A stretch of DNA of 64,000 bases from Papaver somniferum. Its lineage: Eukaryota; Streptophyta; Magnoliopsida; Ranunculales; Papaveraceae. Position 1 is the first letter of the stretch. Each line of letters opens with the position of its first letter. Both the position numbers and the translations under genes were made by a program. Of the stretch, positions 1 through 10,483 are shown one piece after another. The notes beneath the pieces were generated by a model, which was not told the DNA's origin, did no database searches, and saw nothing but the letters and a program-made list of their open reading frames with translations. The stretch covers positions 84,671,089 to 84,735,088 of the forward strand of contig NC_039365.1 of the NCBI RefSeq assembly GCF_003573695.1, in the 5' to 3' direction.

Positions 1-235
1 ACCGGTTTGCTATACTCCTTAAGAGACAAAGCGTCTTGTTTTGCCGTTTGGAGATATAGGCTTGAGTTGCTAGGACATCTTCTAATATTCTAGCCATGCC
101 TTCTATGGTGATCGGGTTTCGATCATTTATGACTTTCGTAGAATTTGGCTGGCGGGGATACATCACGGAGTGGAGGTTAGGATTGGGGATTGAAATGAAA
201 TCGGGTTGATGAATGAGCTTAGAACTAAGATCTAC
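1..235 (-). pseudogene. Gypsy gag N-terminal fragment, start codon lost
   Basis: On the minus strand the frame from 235 to the window edge is open for about 78 codons and begins V-D-L-S-S-K. It aligns in position with the M-V-D-L-R start of the gag ORFs at 30674, 49023 and 63969, which lie at the same distance from their primer sites. Here the expected ATG is absent: the bases before the Val codon read ACGG. Further in, a helical stretch (I-E-G-M-A-R-I-L-E-D-V-L) matches the amphipathic segment found early in the other gags. Gag would form the virus-like particle of a Ty3/Gypsy retrotransposon. The rest of the element lies left of the window. The identity rests on position and the first residues only; no capsid core is visible. 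Confidence 0.5.
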
Positions 236-301
236 CCGTTCTGAATTTAATGAAGATTGAAAATGAAATTGAAATCTATTTTTGAAACCGAGAGATTAAT
301 T

Positions 302-318
302 TCCCACTGCGGTCGCCA
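302..318 (-). other. Gypsy primer binding site (tRNA-Arg type)
   Basis: Read on the minus strand this is TGGCGACCGCAGTGGGA, two bases after the LTR end. The same 17-mer, with one or two changes, follows the LTRs at 30621, 48940 and 63886. It would pair with a tRNA 3' end ...TCCCACTGTGGTCGCCA, which I recall as a plant tRNA-Arg; the tRNA assignment is from memory. Confidence 0.7.
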
Positions 319-320
319 GT

Positions 321-1038
321 TGTTTTGGGGTAAAAACTGATTCTGCGGTTTTTTGGTAAATTTGGGTGTGTTGATGAGAAATGAATTCAAACCCTACAAA
401 AGTGTACTGCACATGAGTAATTTTAGATTCGAGAGATCAATCTGTAAGACTCTGGTCTAAACCAAAAATGTCGTTCCAGATTCAATTCGGCCACAAAGTG
501 AAGGAGAAGGGTTGATCTTAGGGATGGAAGAGAAGAAATTGTTTGAGATCAAGGAGTGGCTGTTTTATGACTTGTATAAGAAAGTGGCACTGGCTTGCAG
601 AATGTAAGCTTATCAGTTCTTGGTATTTTCTGGATACTTCCGTTGATCACTTATGTTCTCGAAAATAGGTTGAAAAACCTATTTATACAAGTCATTGAGC
701 GTACCGTTAATCTCGTAGGAAGTGGAGGCAGTTAAGTAGTGGAGAAGTGGGGTTGTGAAAATGGTGGTGACCATCACGTTTCCATTATGTGGGAAGACCG
801 GTCACCCTTTCATCCACTACTCCCTCATTGTTGTTAACCATCCGTCCTTTCCTGACACTTTCTTGTAATGGGCGCGTTGCATGCCGCACGCCGTAAACCA
901 CCAAACCAATACCCCAGTAAGCATCCCCCATTTTGTGACATGTTTGATGTCTCGAGTAAGTGGGCCAAGTCGTGTGACATGCCACTTAAAGCGGCACATA
1001 GTGCTTTTAGGTCAAATAACAAAACTATTTGTGGAATC
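321..1038 (-). repeat. Gypsy 5' LTR, 3' half (split by element A)
   Basis: On the minus strand this matches the last ~720 bases of the Gypsy LTRs ending at 48937 and 63883: the stretch with TGGGGGATGCT, the purine-rich run, the TATA box, and the CTTAGGTT/CGACCA-type leader before the primer site. It ends at a CA dinucleotide at 321. It stops at 1038, where element A is inserted, and resumes at 9471. No protein is encoded; the short ORFs here on both strands are chance reading frames in the LTR. Confidence 0.8.
681..687 (-). promoter_or_regulatory. Gypsy LTR TATA box
   Basis: Read on the minus strand this is TATAAAT, in the context CTTGTATAAATAGG. The same context occurs at 63495-63503 in another Gypsy LTR, which supports its role as the U3 promoter of the family. 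Confidence 0.55.
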
Positions 1039-1659
1039 TGTTAGATCATTGCTCAGTCAACCTCGCATGCGTTGCTATCTCAAGCATATTTGTCAATGTT
1101 AGCGATCAAACCTATAAGTCTTGATTTATAGTCTATTATAGCTAATGTCTCGGACTAGGATAGAAAGTATAGTTGATCTCAAGAACTCCATAGCGATCAT
1201 CATACAAGACGAAGGACTACTCAAGGAACTGATGGATCTTCATCGACTAAAAGGTATGTGGAGACTTGAACTTATCTATCACTCAAAAGTCTATCTACTC
1301 TATCTCCTATCTTAAGACAAAAGTCGTTGTGCTATATAGACTTTGATTATACACATTTGCTATTTAGAGATGAGTTTATCTCGCCTATCTATTTCTCGAA
1401 ATATGTGTTGGTAAGCTTTCGCTTTGACCAAACTCATCTTTACCTAGTAACGAAAGTCATGTTATGTTTCAATCACTTTGAAAATGGCTTTGTTGACGAT
1501 AGTCGATTCTTTATGTCTAATGTCTATTATAACATTATAGAAGAATGTTTCAATGATTGAAATGAGAGTTTAGATTATATAACCATTGTTGTGGAAACAC
1601 ATATATGTATAAGTCCTTATTCCTTGAACCGAAGTTTGTTTATCAAGAGAACCAGAACA

Positions 1660-1775
1660 AGAACCGTGAACTCAGTCTGCGAACTGGCGGAAGTTCTCGA
1701 CCCGAGAAAATCCGCTGGAGTTTGAGAACTCCTTCCGGGAACTTAAGTCCGCTAACCTAGTTCGCGAACTTGAGT
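1660..1775 (+). promoter_or_regulatory. LTR word array of the GTTCGCGAAC type
   Basis: Short near-palindromic words (GCGAACT, TTCGCGAACTT) are interleaved with conserved framework pieces GGCGGAAGTT and GCTGGAGTTTG. The same layout occurs in the 3' LTR at 7785-7895 and in element B at 55560-55770. In the LTR at 10880-11040 the framework is the same but the words are of the type GTATGCGTACC. A regulatory role in U3 is inferred. Confidence 0.4.
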
Positions 1776-2243
1776 TAGGTTATATCTAAAGATGATTTTT
1801 TGTGAACTCATGTTTATATAAACTAAGGAATGCAAGTTTGCAAACCGTGGCTATAAATTTCATAAACCGATTCAAGTGAATCAAATCGTTTTTGCTTCAT
1901 TGTGTCTTGTATAGTTACATATTATTTCATTGCAATTGAACAACTCTCTAACTAGTTCATTTGAGTCATTTGAGCTAGTTATGGTGAAGAAAAGATTGGT
2001 TGATATGAAAGTACTCATATGGCTAACCATTTGGTTAAAAACTGTTGAATCAACAAATGTACATGTTTGTGTACGGTTACACAAACCTAAAATCGTACAT
2101 TTCATTTGTGTGTAACAATCTAGGTTTTTCGATCTAACGGTTGAAAGATATTAGCTTGAATTTAAATCAGGTTTTCATCTAACGGTGAATATTGAATGCT
2201 TTGTTACCAATCTAACATTGATTGCAAACCCTGATTTGAAAGA

Positions 2244-2250
2244 TTATATA
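2244..2250 (+). promoter_or_regulatory. Element A 5' LTR TATA box
   Basis: TTATATAATGGAGAAC. The same position in the 3' LTR reads TTATATAAGGGAGAAC (8366) and in element B CTATATAAGGGAAC (56222), so the box is conserved in the family. The LTR transcript would start about 30 bases downstream. Confidence 0.55.
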
Positions 2251-3394
2251 ATGGAGAACTCTAGCAACTGGGAAACATAATCCCCACACCTTATGTGTGA
2301 TACTAGTTGCATAGCAAGATTCGATTCTTCTTTAACCTTTGGTTTCTTCTTCTCAACCAGGTTAACGACATAAAGACTTCATTGGGATTGTGAATCCAGA
2401 CCAATATTACTTTCTCGTAGTTGTGTGATCTGATCTTGCATATTTTATCGTACGAGTACAATCACAAAGATTGGCTTGAGATTAATATCTACGATAGGCA
2501 AGATATAAAAGTAATCACAAACATCTTCGTCTCATCATTTCTGATTCCACAATATCTTCTTTCGTCGCGTCGATTAAGATTATTGTGAGGTGATTGATAA
2601 TACTGAGCTGTTCTTTGGGAATATAAGTCTGGTTTATCAATTGGTTCATGTTCACCTTGATATATCAAAAGACGGAACAAAACTTGTAGGTATTTATGTG
2701 GGAGACAGATTTATCTATTACTATAGACTTTTCCGTATGTTATAAATTTGTTTATTAAAGTCTTTGAATTTGGGTCGTAGCACCTCTTAGTTATAGGTGA
2801 GATCAGCTAAGAGAATCAAGTGCATAGTATCCTGCTGGGATCAGAGACGTAAGGAGCTCAACTGTACCTTGGATCGGCGTGAGATTGATTGGGGTTCAAC
2901 TACAGTCCAGACTGAAGTTAGTTTGAAGTAGGATAGTGTCTGTAGCGGCTTAATACAATGTGTGTTCAATCTGTACTAGGTCCCGGGGTTTTTCTGCATT
3001 TGCGTTTTCCTCGTTAACAAAATTCTGGTGTCTGTGTTATTTCTATTTTCGCATTATATTATTTATCTTTATAATTGAAATATTACAGGTTGTTCGTTAG
3101 GTTCAATCAATTAGAATATCCAACCTTTGGTTGTTGATTTAAATTGATTGTCAGTTGGATATTGGTCTTTGGTACCGTCCAAGTTATCTCTCTAGTATTT
3201 GATAAAGACTCGCATATTTCTATTTGCTTGAGTATAGATCAAATCGAGAGATTGAAATATTAACTCTTTGATATAATTTTATCTAGATTGAGTCTGACTG
3301 TCTAGTTGATTCTCTAGAAATTATATTGGAGTTTGTTCATACAGATTGCTAAGCGAAATATTGGGTGTGGTTGTTAGACCCCCGCCTTTTCAAT

Positions 3395-3406
3395 TGGTAT
3401 CAGAGC
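3395..3406 (+). other. Element A primer binding site (initiator tRNA-Met)
   Basis: TGGTATCAGAGC, two bases after the LTR end at 3392. It is the complement of the 3' end of plant initiator tRNA-Met and the usual primer site of plant Copia elements. The identical site occurs at 57376 and, on the minus strand, at 13516-13527 and 22933-22944. Confidence 0.85.
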
Positions 3407-3458
3407 AGGCAAACACGTTAAAGACCTCAAAAGTCTGTGTTTATAGCGATCTGAATCT

Positions 3459-4633
3459 ATGGACAAGAGTAGTATTTCTGATAAAAGCGTCACCAGAAAT
3501 AAAATCTCTGTCTCTCCTATCTCTATTGAAGAGAAAGATTCTTCAATCTCGAACACAGACGAACCTTGTGTTCAAACAAGACAGACAGGCTACGACATGC
3601 GTCATTCCGATTACCCTCCAAAAGAGGCCATTCTATTAATGGACAGGAAACAACTGAAGAGAGTGAATTAATTCTAAATCTTATTAGAATCCAAGCTGAT
3701 AGATTTAATCGGTTGAAACACCATGTTAATGTTCTCCTTTGTGTAGTAAGAGACTGCAAATTCAAAGAAAATACTAAAAATCACTCTTCACGTATTTCTC
3801 TTGAGGCTAGCCTCAAAAAGGATGCTTTGGAAATTGAACATCGCCTGAGTAAACTCTTTATTCAAGGATGCTTTAAGCAGTCTAATATACCAAGTACTTC
3901 TGCTACAACTGAAAATGTTCCAGATCTATAAGTAAAATTGAAGTCCCTTCCAATCAAAAATGATGTGTTAGTCTCCTCTAATCAAGGATGTTCTACATCA
4001 CATGGAAGGAAGAAATCTCCTAGTGAGACTATTAATACTGTACTATCTAATCATTCTTGTGAACAAAAAGTATGTCTCTTCTGTGAGACAAAGAGTTCTG
4101 TTAAACAAAAGGGAAACTCTAAGTTGAATAAAAAGTCCTTAGTTCAACTTCAACACACCTTAGACTTAATTCTCAAATGTTTAACTGACATTCGTATGTT
4201 TAAACCAATTGGTTTTCGTACTTACCCTGTGTATGCTACCAGGAAGGTCAGTTCAGTGAGATCCTCGAATGCTCAAAAGCAGAACAAACGTCTTAATAAA
4301 CATCATCTAAGGAAAGATCAAGTCATTTCCTCGAGAAACAACGTTACCCTTAATATGAACGAAATCTCAGGAGAAAGAAAAATTGATGATATGTGAAATA
4401 ACCTGAAGGAGACAATTGAAGGGTACAAAGAAATTGTCAACAGGTTTTCATCCTCCTCAAGTCAAAACTCTTCGGGTAAGGACTCCAACTATGTCTCGTA
4501 TTTTGATGATAGTAAGCTCTATGATAAATTCTCACATCAAAAGGGATCCCTCTCTAGATTCAGAAGGAAAACGAGACTTAATCATAAAGAAAATTCTTTT
4601 AATGAGCTTAAAGCTCATACTTGTGCTAATTAA
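3459..4633 (+). pseudogene. Element A ORF1, unrecognised lysine- and serine-rich protein, broken
   Basis: Reading starts at 3459, just after the primer site where gag normally begins. It shifts frame near 3640 and then runs in one frame to 4633, interrupted by stops at 3929-3931 and 4394-4396. The encoded ~390 residues are rich in Lys, Ser and Asn. They include a helical stretch (I-R-I-Q-A-D-R-F-N-R-L) and a C-F-C-like patch (C-L-F-C near residue 45 of the second segment), but no UBN2 domain, no complete CCHC knuckle and no D-S-G protease motif. Element B has an equally degenerate ORF at 57628-57996. It may be a highly decayed gag remnant or an unrelated protein; I do not recognise it. Confidence 0.4.
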
Positions 4634-5086
4634 TCACAAGGGTTAAAGAACTTACTCATAAAAATCCTGTTGAGTAAGATGTGTTAATAATTAGGTATAC
4701 TTTTGGCAAAATCGTTTCTGTTTAGTCGAGCTATTTTATTATCGTTCATAGCTAAACTATTGTTTGCAGACGAGTTGTTCCTAAGTATTGGTTGTGCCTA
4801 AAGTTTTTTTTTTTTTTTAAAAAGGGTGTTCTTTGCAATCCTGTTTCCTGCTAATCTTGTGCTCTGAATTTCTTCTTTGAAGTTATAAAATTTATCGAGC
4901 CTTTTTTATTGCAAGAGTATTTGGTGTTTAATTTTTATGGGCCAAGTTGTACTCGCACGGATAACCATGTTCTGGTACGAGTCAACTGTTTGAAAAACCC
5001 TAGAATTCCTTCCTTAAGAAATCCTTTAAGTACTCGACCTATTGAGTTACGTACGCATACTCTAGGTTGTTTCTGGGTTACCAAGA

Positions 5087-5503
5087 ATGTCTTCTTCTTC
5101 GTCTCGCTATGGTGATGTTGCAAGAGGATTTCTTGAGAAAGGTTTAGGTTTCGAGTCCAAGGTAAAGAAGAAAAGAACCCTTGTAGATGAAGATCATCCT
5201 AATGCCTCATGTTACTATGCTTATGCTCATGAGGATGTTGAGAAGGAAGATATGATCTCTGCTGAAGTGGTTCATGACTTTCTTAAGTATTTTGAGGAAG
5301 CAAAACTACAACTCGTTGATACTCTGAAAAGTCTTGATGTGTTGAAAACTGATATGAAAAAGGTTACTTCTAACCTTGGTCTCATAAGATCTCACATCAA
5401 TGATCTTCACAAAGATAATCTCTTCTCTGAAGATGCAATGGATGTTGTTAATCACAAGCTTAAAGATCTCAAGGCTCATGAGGATTCAGAACCGTCTATT
5501 TGA
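5087..5503 (+). CDS. Element A ORF2, 138-aa unknown protein
   Basis: Intact 138-codon ORF lying where pol would be in an autonomous Copia element. It starts M-S-S-S-S-S-R, has a basic cluster K-V-K-K-K-R at residues 25-30 (possible nuclear signal), and from about residue 60 to 130 is strongly helical with leucine spacing suggestive of a coiled coil. No enzyme motif is visible. A leader of about 180 bases with an AACCCTAG box precedes it, and the conserved 3' region of the family starts just after it. Element B holds a 343-codon frame (58392-59420) and element C a 130-codon frame (20585-20974) at the equivalent place. Function unknown; it may be a captured host gene segment or an accessory ORF. 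Being open while ORF1 is broken is suggestive but could be chance at this length. Confidence 0.45.
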   Translation: MSSSSSRYGDVARGFLEKGLGFESKVKKKRTLVDEDHPNASCYYAYAHEDVEKEDMISAEVVHDFLKYFEEAKLQLVDTLKSLDVLKTDMKKVTSNLGLIRSHINDLHKDNLFSEDAMDVVNHKLKDLKAHEDSEPSI

Positions 5504-7153
5504 CTTCAGTTCGTGTTCAGCTTTGACACAAGAATCTGTTTTGTTATCTTGTTGATTTTTTACTTGTCTAGTAAATCTTCTATTTTTTCTTGTTTTATTT
5601 AGAAGAATAACTAAAGTTTGGAATAGCCATTATTGTGATTACACATATCTATGTCCAACATTTTCGTCTTCATGTTTTTAGGTTTATTCGATTAAATTCT
5701 AAAAAATTGTTTGGAAGATAATTTTTGCAGTATTAATCTTTATGGTTTTATATATTGCAATGTGATATGTGTGTTTACGTCCGTGAACTATGATTGTCCC
5801 ATACTTTGTCAAAATTAAAGTATTTCGTAAGTCGATATTCAAGTATTGATAAAAGAATGAATGGACTTTTGACAAATACAAAAGTTAAGCCTATTATGTC
5901 AATTATTGATGGAAGATAGGTTAAAATCTTTTATTTACAAGGATTATGTCTATTGTATGTCATTGTGCAAATAGTGATGGAAAATAGAATGAATCCTTGT
6001 GTATTCCGCAGTATTGATCTTCCCTGATCCATAATCTTTTATGTATTACTGTGAGGCTCCGTAAGTTTTCTTATGTTGAGCACTATCGACTGAGTTGATT
6101 ATATTTTTATGATTAACTTAGTTGTTGCTCTGTGAGAATCCTTAAAGATTGAGCATGACCAATTGAATTGATCATACTTGTGTGGTCAATTTAGTTGTTG
6201 CTCCGTAAGTTCTCTTATGTCAAGCATAACCAATCAAAATCATCACCTTTTGTGGTTAATTTGGTTGTGTATTCCGATTATATTAACCATGGGTTCTCTT
6301 GTGATTAATCTAATTGAGCATTTTTGAGTCTCCATAAGTTTACTTATGTTGAGCACTTCCGATTAAATTAATCATAGGTTCTCCTTTGGTTAATTGAATT
6401 GAGTATTTTTGGATTCAAATTCATACTCGTATGTGATTTGTTATGTCCAAATAAATCCATCTTTTCTTTTGAAATTAAGGTCTCTCTTGTTGTTCTTTCG
6501 GGAACGATATCAAATGGGGGAGAGTTCTTTTGAACTTGTGCTTAATTGCTAAATCTTCTTGGGGTGTGCGGATGTAGAATATTATAGGGGTTATCTTGTA
6601 TCTTTATAAACTCCTTGATGAAAGCATTTAGCTTCGGATTTATGATTGCATATAAACAAGTTGATATGTGCTTCCTTTGGTCATGAAATGTCTTTTACGG
6701 AAATTTCATTAGGATCCCGTTCTTGTACCTTTGCCAATTTTATTGAAAAAAAGGGGGAGAATTAATATGTAGTTCACGCTACAAATACATATGGTTTTCG
6801 GATCATTATGTAAGGGGGAGTGGTTTCCATGTGAGATGGAGTATTGACTAAGGGGGAGTGATAATATCACCATAGTATTATTGTCAAAGTTGTGATACAA
6901 TTGAACTTTGATACTGTGTAATGATACTATGACACTGTATAACAATGATCGAGAACTTTGTTTTCTCATTGCTATAGCTACGGATTTTCAACAACGATGA
7001 TGCTGAACTTACAACCTTTGGAATCATTGGAGTACTTGGAAGTGACGAAGATTTCGAGTAATTTTGAAGATTAGGCATGTGGAATAGGAGCTACAAATGT
7101 CTATGCATTTATTTTTGTATTCCATATGTATTAATAGTTTTGTCACTAAAATT
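5504..7153 (+). repeat. Conserved 3' non-coding region of element A
   Basis: From about 5590 the sequence (GAAGAATAACTA...) is shared with element B (59461-61670) and, on the opposite strand, with element C (19859-20580). It holds degenerate repeats of about 72 bases between 6050 and 6420 and a series of GGGGGAG tracts. No ORF of note. Conservation of a long non-coding region between subfamilies suggests a cis function such as packaging or reverse transcription. Confidence 0.6.
6052..6420 (+). repeat. Degenerate ~72-bp repeats in element A 3' region
   Basis: The phrase GCTCCGTAAGTTTTCTTATG with TTGAGC recurs at about 6056, 6127 and 6200, and again near 6327. It is followed each time by AT-rich near-palindromes of the type AATTGATCAT and by TTAGTTGTTG. 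The same array is present at 60650-61130 in element B. Confidence 0.6.
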
Positions 7154-7168
7154 GACAAAGGGGGAGAT
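6513..7168 (+). other. Purine tracts of element A (PPT and PPT-like copies)
   Basis: The true polypurine tract is AAAGGGGGAGAT at 7157-7168, directly before the 3' LTR. Four more GGGGGAG tracts lie upstream at about 6516, 6753, 6813 and 6852. Element B keeps four of the same tracts (about 61247, 61485, 61546 and 61584). The PPT primes plus-strand DNA synthesis; the upstream copies may act as extra priming sites. Confidence 0.65.
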
Positions 7169-9470
7169 TGTTAGACCATTGCTTGGTAAACCTCACATGC
7201 GTTGCTATCTCAAGCATGTTTGTCAATGTTAGTCATCAAAACTATGAGTCTTGATTTCTAGTCTACTATAGCTAATGTCTCGGACTAGGATATAAAGTGT
7301 AGTTGAGCTCAAGAACTCCATGGCGATCATCATACCAGACGAAGGACTGCTCAAGGAACTGGTGGATCTTCATCGACTAAAAGGTATGTGGAGACTTGAA
7401 CTTATCTATCACTCAAAAGTCTATATACTCTATCTCCTATCTTGAGACAAAAGTCATTGTGCTATAGAGACTTTGATTATACACATTTGCTATTTCGAGC
7501 TGAGTTTATATCACCTATATATTTCTCGAAATATGTGTTTATAAGCTTTCGCTTTGACCAAACTCATCTTTACCTAGTGACGAAAGTCATGTTATGTTTC
7601 AATCACTTTGAAAATGGCTTTGATGACGATAGTCGATTCTTTATGTCTAACGACTATTATAACATTATAGAAGAGTGTTTCAATGATCTAAATGAGAGTT
7701 AAAATTATATAACCATTGTTGGATATAAGCATTGTTGTGGAAACACATATATACTTTGTTGATCAAGAAAACCGGAACAAAAACCGTGAACTCAGTCCGC
7801 GAACTGGCGGAATTTCTTGACCCGAGAAAATCTGCTGGAGTTTGAGAACTCCTTCCGGGAACTTAAGTTCGCGAACCTAGTCCGCGAACTTGAGTTAGGT
7901 TATATCTAAAGACGATTGTTTGTGAAATCATGTTTATATAAACTAAGAAATACAATTTTGCAAACCGTGGCTATAAAGTTCATAAACCGATTCAAGTGAA
8001 TCAAATCGTTTTTGCTTCAATTGTGTCTTGTGTAGTTACATAAGATTTCCTTTCAATTGAACAACTCTCTAACTAGTTCATTTGAGTCATTTGAACTAGA
8101 TATGGTGAAGAAAATATTGGTTGATATGAAAGTACTCATATGGCTAACCATTTGGTTAGCTACTGTTGAACCAACAAATGTACATGTTTGGGTACGGTTA
8201 CACAAACCTAAAATCGTACATTTCATTTGTGTGTAACAAGCTAGATTTTTCAATCTAATGGTTGAAAGATATTAGATTGAATCTAAATCAGATTTTCATC
8301 TAACATTGAATATTGAATGCTTTGTTACCAAGCTAACATTGATTGCAAACCCTGATTTGAAAGGTTATATAAGGGAGAACTCTAGCAAGTGGGAAACCTG
8401 ATCCCCACACCTTCTGTGTGATACTAGTTGCATATCTAGAGTCGATTCTCCTTTAACCTTTGGTTTCTTCTTCTAAACCAGGTTAACGACTTAAAAACTT
8501 CATTGCGATTGTGAAGCAAGACCGATACTACTTTCTCGTAGTTGTGTGATATGATCTTGCATATTCTATCGTACGAGTAAAATCGCAAAGATTGGCTTGA
8601 GATTCATGTCTCCGGTAGGCAAGATATAAAAGTAATCGCAAAGATCTTCGTCTCATCATTTCTGATTCCACAATATCTTCTTTCGTCGCGTCGATTAAGA
8701 TTATTATGAGGTGATTGATAATACTGAGCTGTTCTTTGGAAATATAAGTCTGGTTTATCAATTGGTTCCTGTTTACCTTGATTTATCAAAAAACGGAACA
8801 AAACTTGTAGGTATTTCTGTGGGAGACAGATTTATCTATTACTATAGACTTTTCTGTGTGATACAAATTTGTTTATTAAATTCTTCGACTTTGGGTCGTA
8901 GCAACTCTTAGTTGTGGGTGAGATCAGCTAAGGGAATCAAGTGCGTAGTATCCTGCTGGGATCAGAGACGTAAGGAGTGCAACTGTACCTTGGATCAGTG
9001 TGAGATTGGTTGGGGTTCAACTACGGTCCAGACCGAAGTTAGTTTGAAGTAGGCTAGATCCCGAGGTTTTTCTGCATTTGCGGTTTCCTCCTTAACAAAA
9101 TTCTGGCGTTTGTGTTATTTCTATTTCCGCATTATATTATTTATATTTATAATTGAAATATCACAGGTTGTGCATTAGGTTCAATCAATTATAATATCCA
9201 ACCTTTGGTTGTTGATTTAAATTGATTGACACTTGGATATTGGTCTTTGGTACCATCCAAGTTATCTCTCTATTATTTGATAAAGACTCACAGATTTCTA
9301 TTTGCTTGAATATAGATCAAATTGAGAGATTGAGATATTAACTCTTTGATATACTTTTATATATATTGAGTCTGACTGTATAGGTTATTCTTTAGAAAGT
9401 ATATTGGAGTTTGTCCATACATATTGCTAAGCGAAATATTGGGTGTGGTTGTTAGACCCCCGCTTTTTCA
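7169..9470 (+). repeat. Element A 3' LTR
   Basis: Begins TGTTAGACC, ends TTTTCA, about 2302 bp. Relative to the 5' LTR it lacks about 44 bases near 9055 (the stretch after AGTAGG, removed between short TAG repeats) and differs by small indels near 7720. It is followed by the target duplication GAATC at 9471-9475. Confidence 0.9.
8366..8372 (+). promoter_or_regulatory. Element A 3' LTR TATA box
   Basis: TATATAA followed by GGGAGAAC, at the position equivalent to 2244-2250. Confidence 0.5.
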
Positions 9471-10483
9471 GAATCGATATTTATAAAACATCGTTTTATA
9501 GTCGATGCATATAAAGCATCGCTTTTAAACAAACATCTTAAAATGATCGATGTTAATGAAGCATCGTTGTTTCAGAGCTCGTATGAGTTAGTCGCGAAGC
9601 TTAGTTTCTTAAAAGGAGCGTGACCGCCCTCCCAGGGAATGGCCGATCAGTCCCTATAGGAGAGTGGCGACTGGTAGCCATTCTAAAATCCTATCGGTCG
9701 ATCCAGGTTATATTTGGACCGCTTAAATCGGGTAGCCAAGTTGAGTGGCTGAGACGATTTGCGGCAGTTAATGACTGCTGTTGAGTAATACAACTTGCGC
9801 GAATGGCCACTTCTGAGTGATCATTTGGGAAACCTATGAACGAGCCATGGCTTGGTCGATCGTTCCCTATGAAGGAGGGATGGCCAGTGATCGCGACATT
9901 ACCTTGTCGGCCTCTTGAAAATAAGTCTAGACCATCCGACTAGGCTAGCGAAGTTGGATGGACGAGATGATTTGCGACAGTTTCTTATTGCCATTGATTC
10001 AAATTAGGGTTTAGAAGCCGTGTGCCCAACCTTATTTTGGATAAACGATTTGGAAGCACTGGGCGCTAGTTTGAGCAGGCTGATTGGCCGGACGCAAAGG
10101 CGAGGTGCCGGTGAGCATGCTGACATCTATTGGGCCGCCTAAAATTAGATCTAAGCCATTCCATTTGGCTGGCGAAGATGAACGATTGTGATCGATTTGC
10201 GACAGTAGAACATTTCCACAACACCTCCTTAAGGTTTCCTAGACACGCGTTCACCCTAGATTGAGCAAACGATTTGATGCACTTTTGGCTTGCCGTTGGC
10301 AGGTCGATCAACCAGGGGTGGATCCGGGTCACCGGTGGGCACGTTTGCACCTCTTTAATCATTCGAAGGAAGATCTAGACCGTCCAACTAGCTAGCTAAG
10401 TTGGACGGATGTGATGAATTTGAGACCGTTATGGTCGGTCTTAGATCGTTTGAGCTTTCTTTCAACAACACGATCACCTTGGT
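9471..10483 (-). repeat. Gypsy 5' LTR, middle part, continued after element A
   Basis: On the minus strand this continues the LTR of 321-1038. The stretch GATGTTTTATAAATAT beside element A is the partner of 48205-48240, and 9580-10483 matches the middle of the Gypsy LTR (44880-45560). It contains about three diverged ~240-bp units, each with a variant of 'cgtccaacttagctagc' and 'gttggacgg'. The match ends near 10483, where Copia-like LTR sequence begins. ORF 10066-10362 on the minus strand lies inside these repeats and is not a gene. Confidence 0.75.

Larger units (their letters stand above)
1039..3392 (+). repeat. Element A 5' LTR
   Basis: Begins TGTTAGATC and ends TTTTCA, about 2354 bp, matching 7169-9470 along its length apart from indels. 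It contains a TATA box near 2245, a segment of CGCGAAC-type words at 1660-1775, and the conserved 3' end GTTGTTAGACCCCCGC. Its ORFs (for example 1327-1560) recur in the 3' LTR and in element B and are not genes. Confidence 0.9.
1039..9470 (+). mobile_element. Copia-like LTR retrotransposon 'element A', complete but pol-less
   Basis: Complete element with a 5' LTR (1039-3392), tRNA-iMet primer site, internal region of ~3.8 kb, purine tract and 3' LTR (7169-9470). The 5-bp target duplication GAATC is seen at 1034-1038 and 9471-9475. The host sequence is a minus-strand Gypsy LTR, whose uninterrupted form at 48230-48260 confirms the junction. LTR layout, primer site and the AAAGGGGGAGAT tract are typical of SIRE/Angela-type Copia elements. 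The internal region has no protease, integrase, reverse transcriptase or RNase H. It carries a broken ORF (3459-4633) and an intact 138-codon ORF (5087-5503). I infer a non-autonomous element mobilised in trans. Numerous LTR indels show it is not recent. Confidence 0.9.

Noticed and set aside
785..1102. Four overlapping ORFs of 60-73 codons on both strands
   Set aside because: They lie in a Gypsy LTR present several times in the window, and the frames are not shared by all copies.
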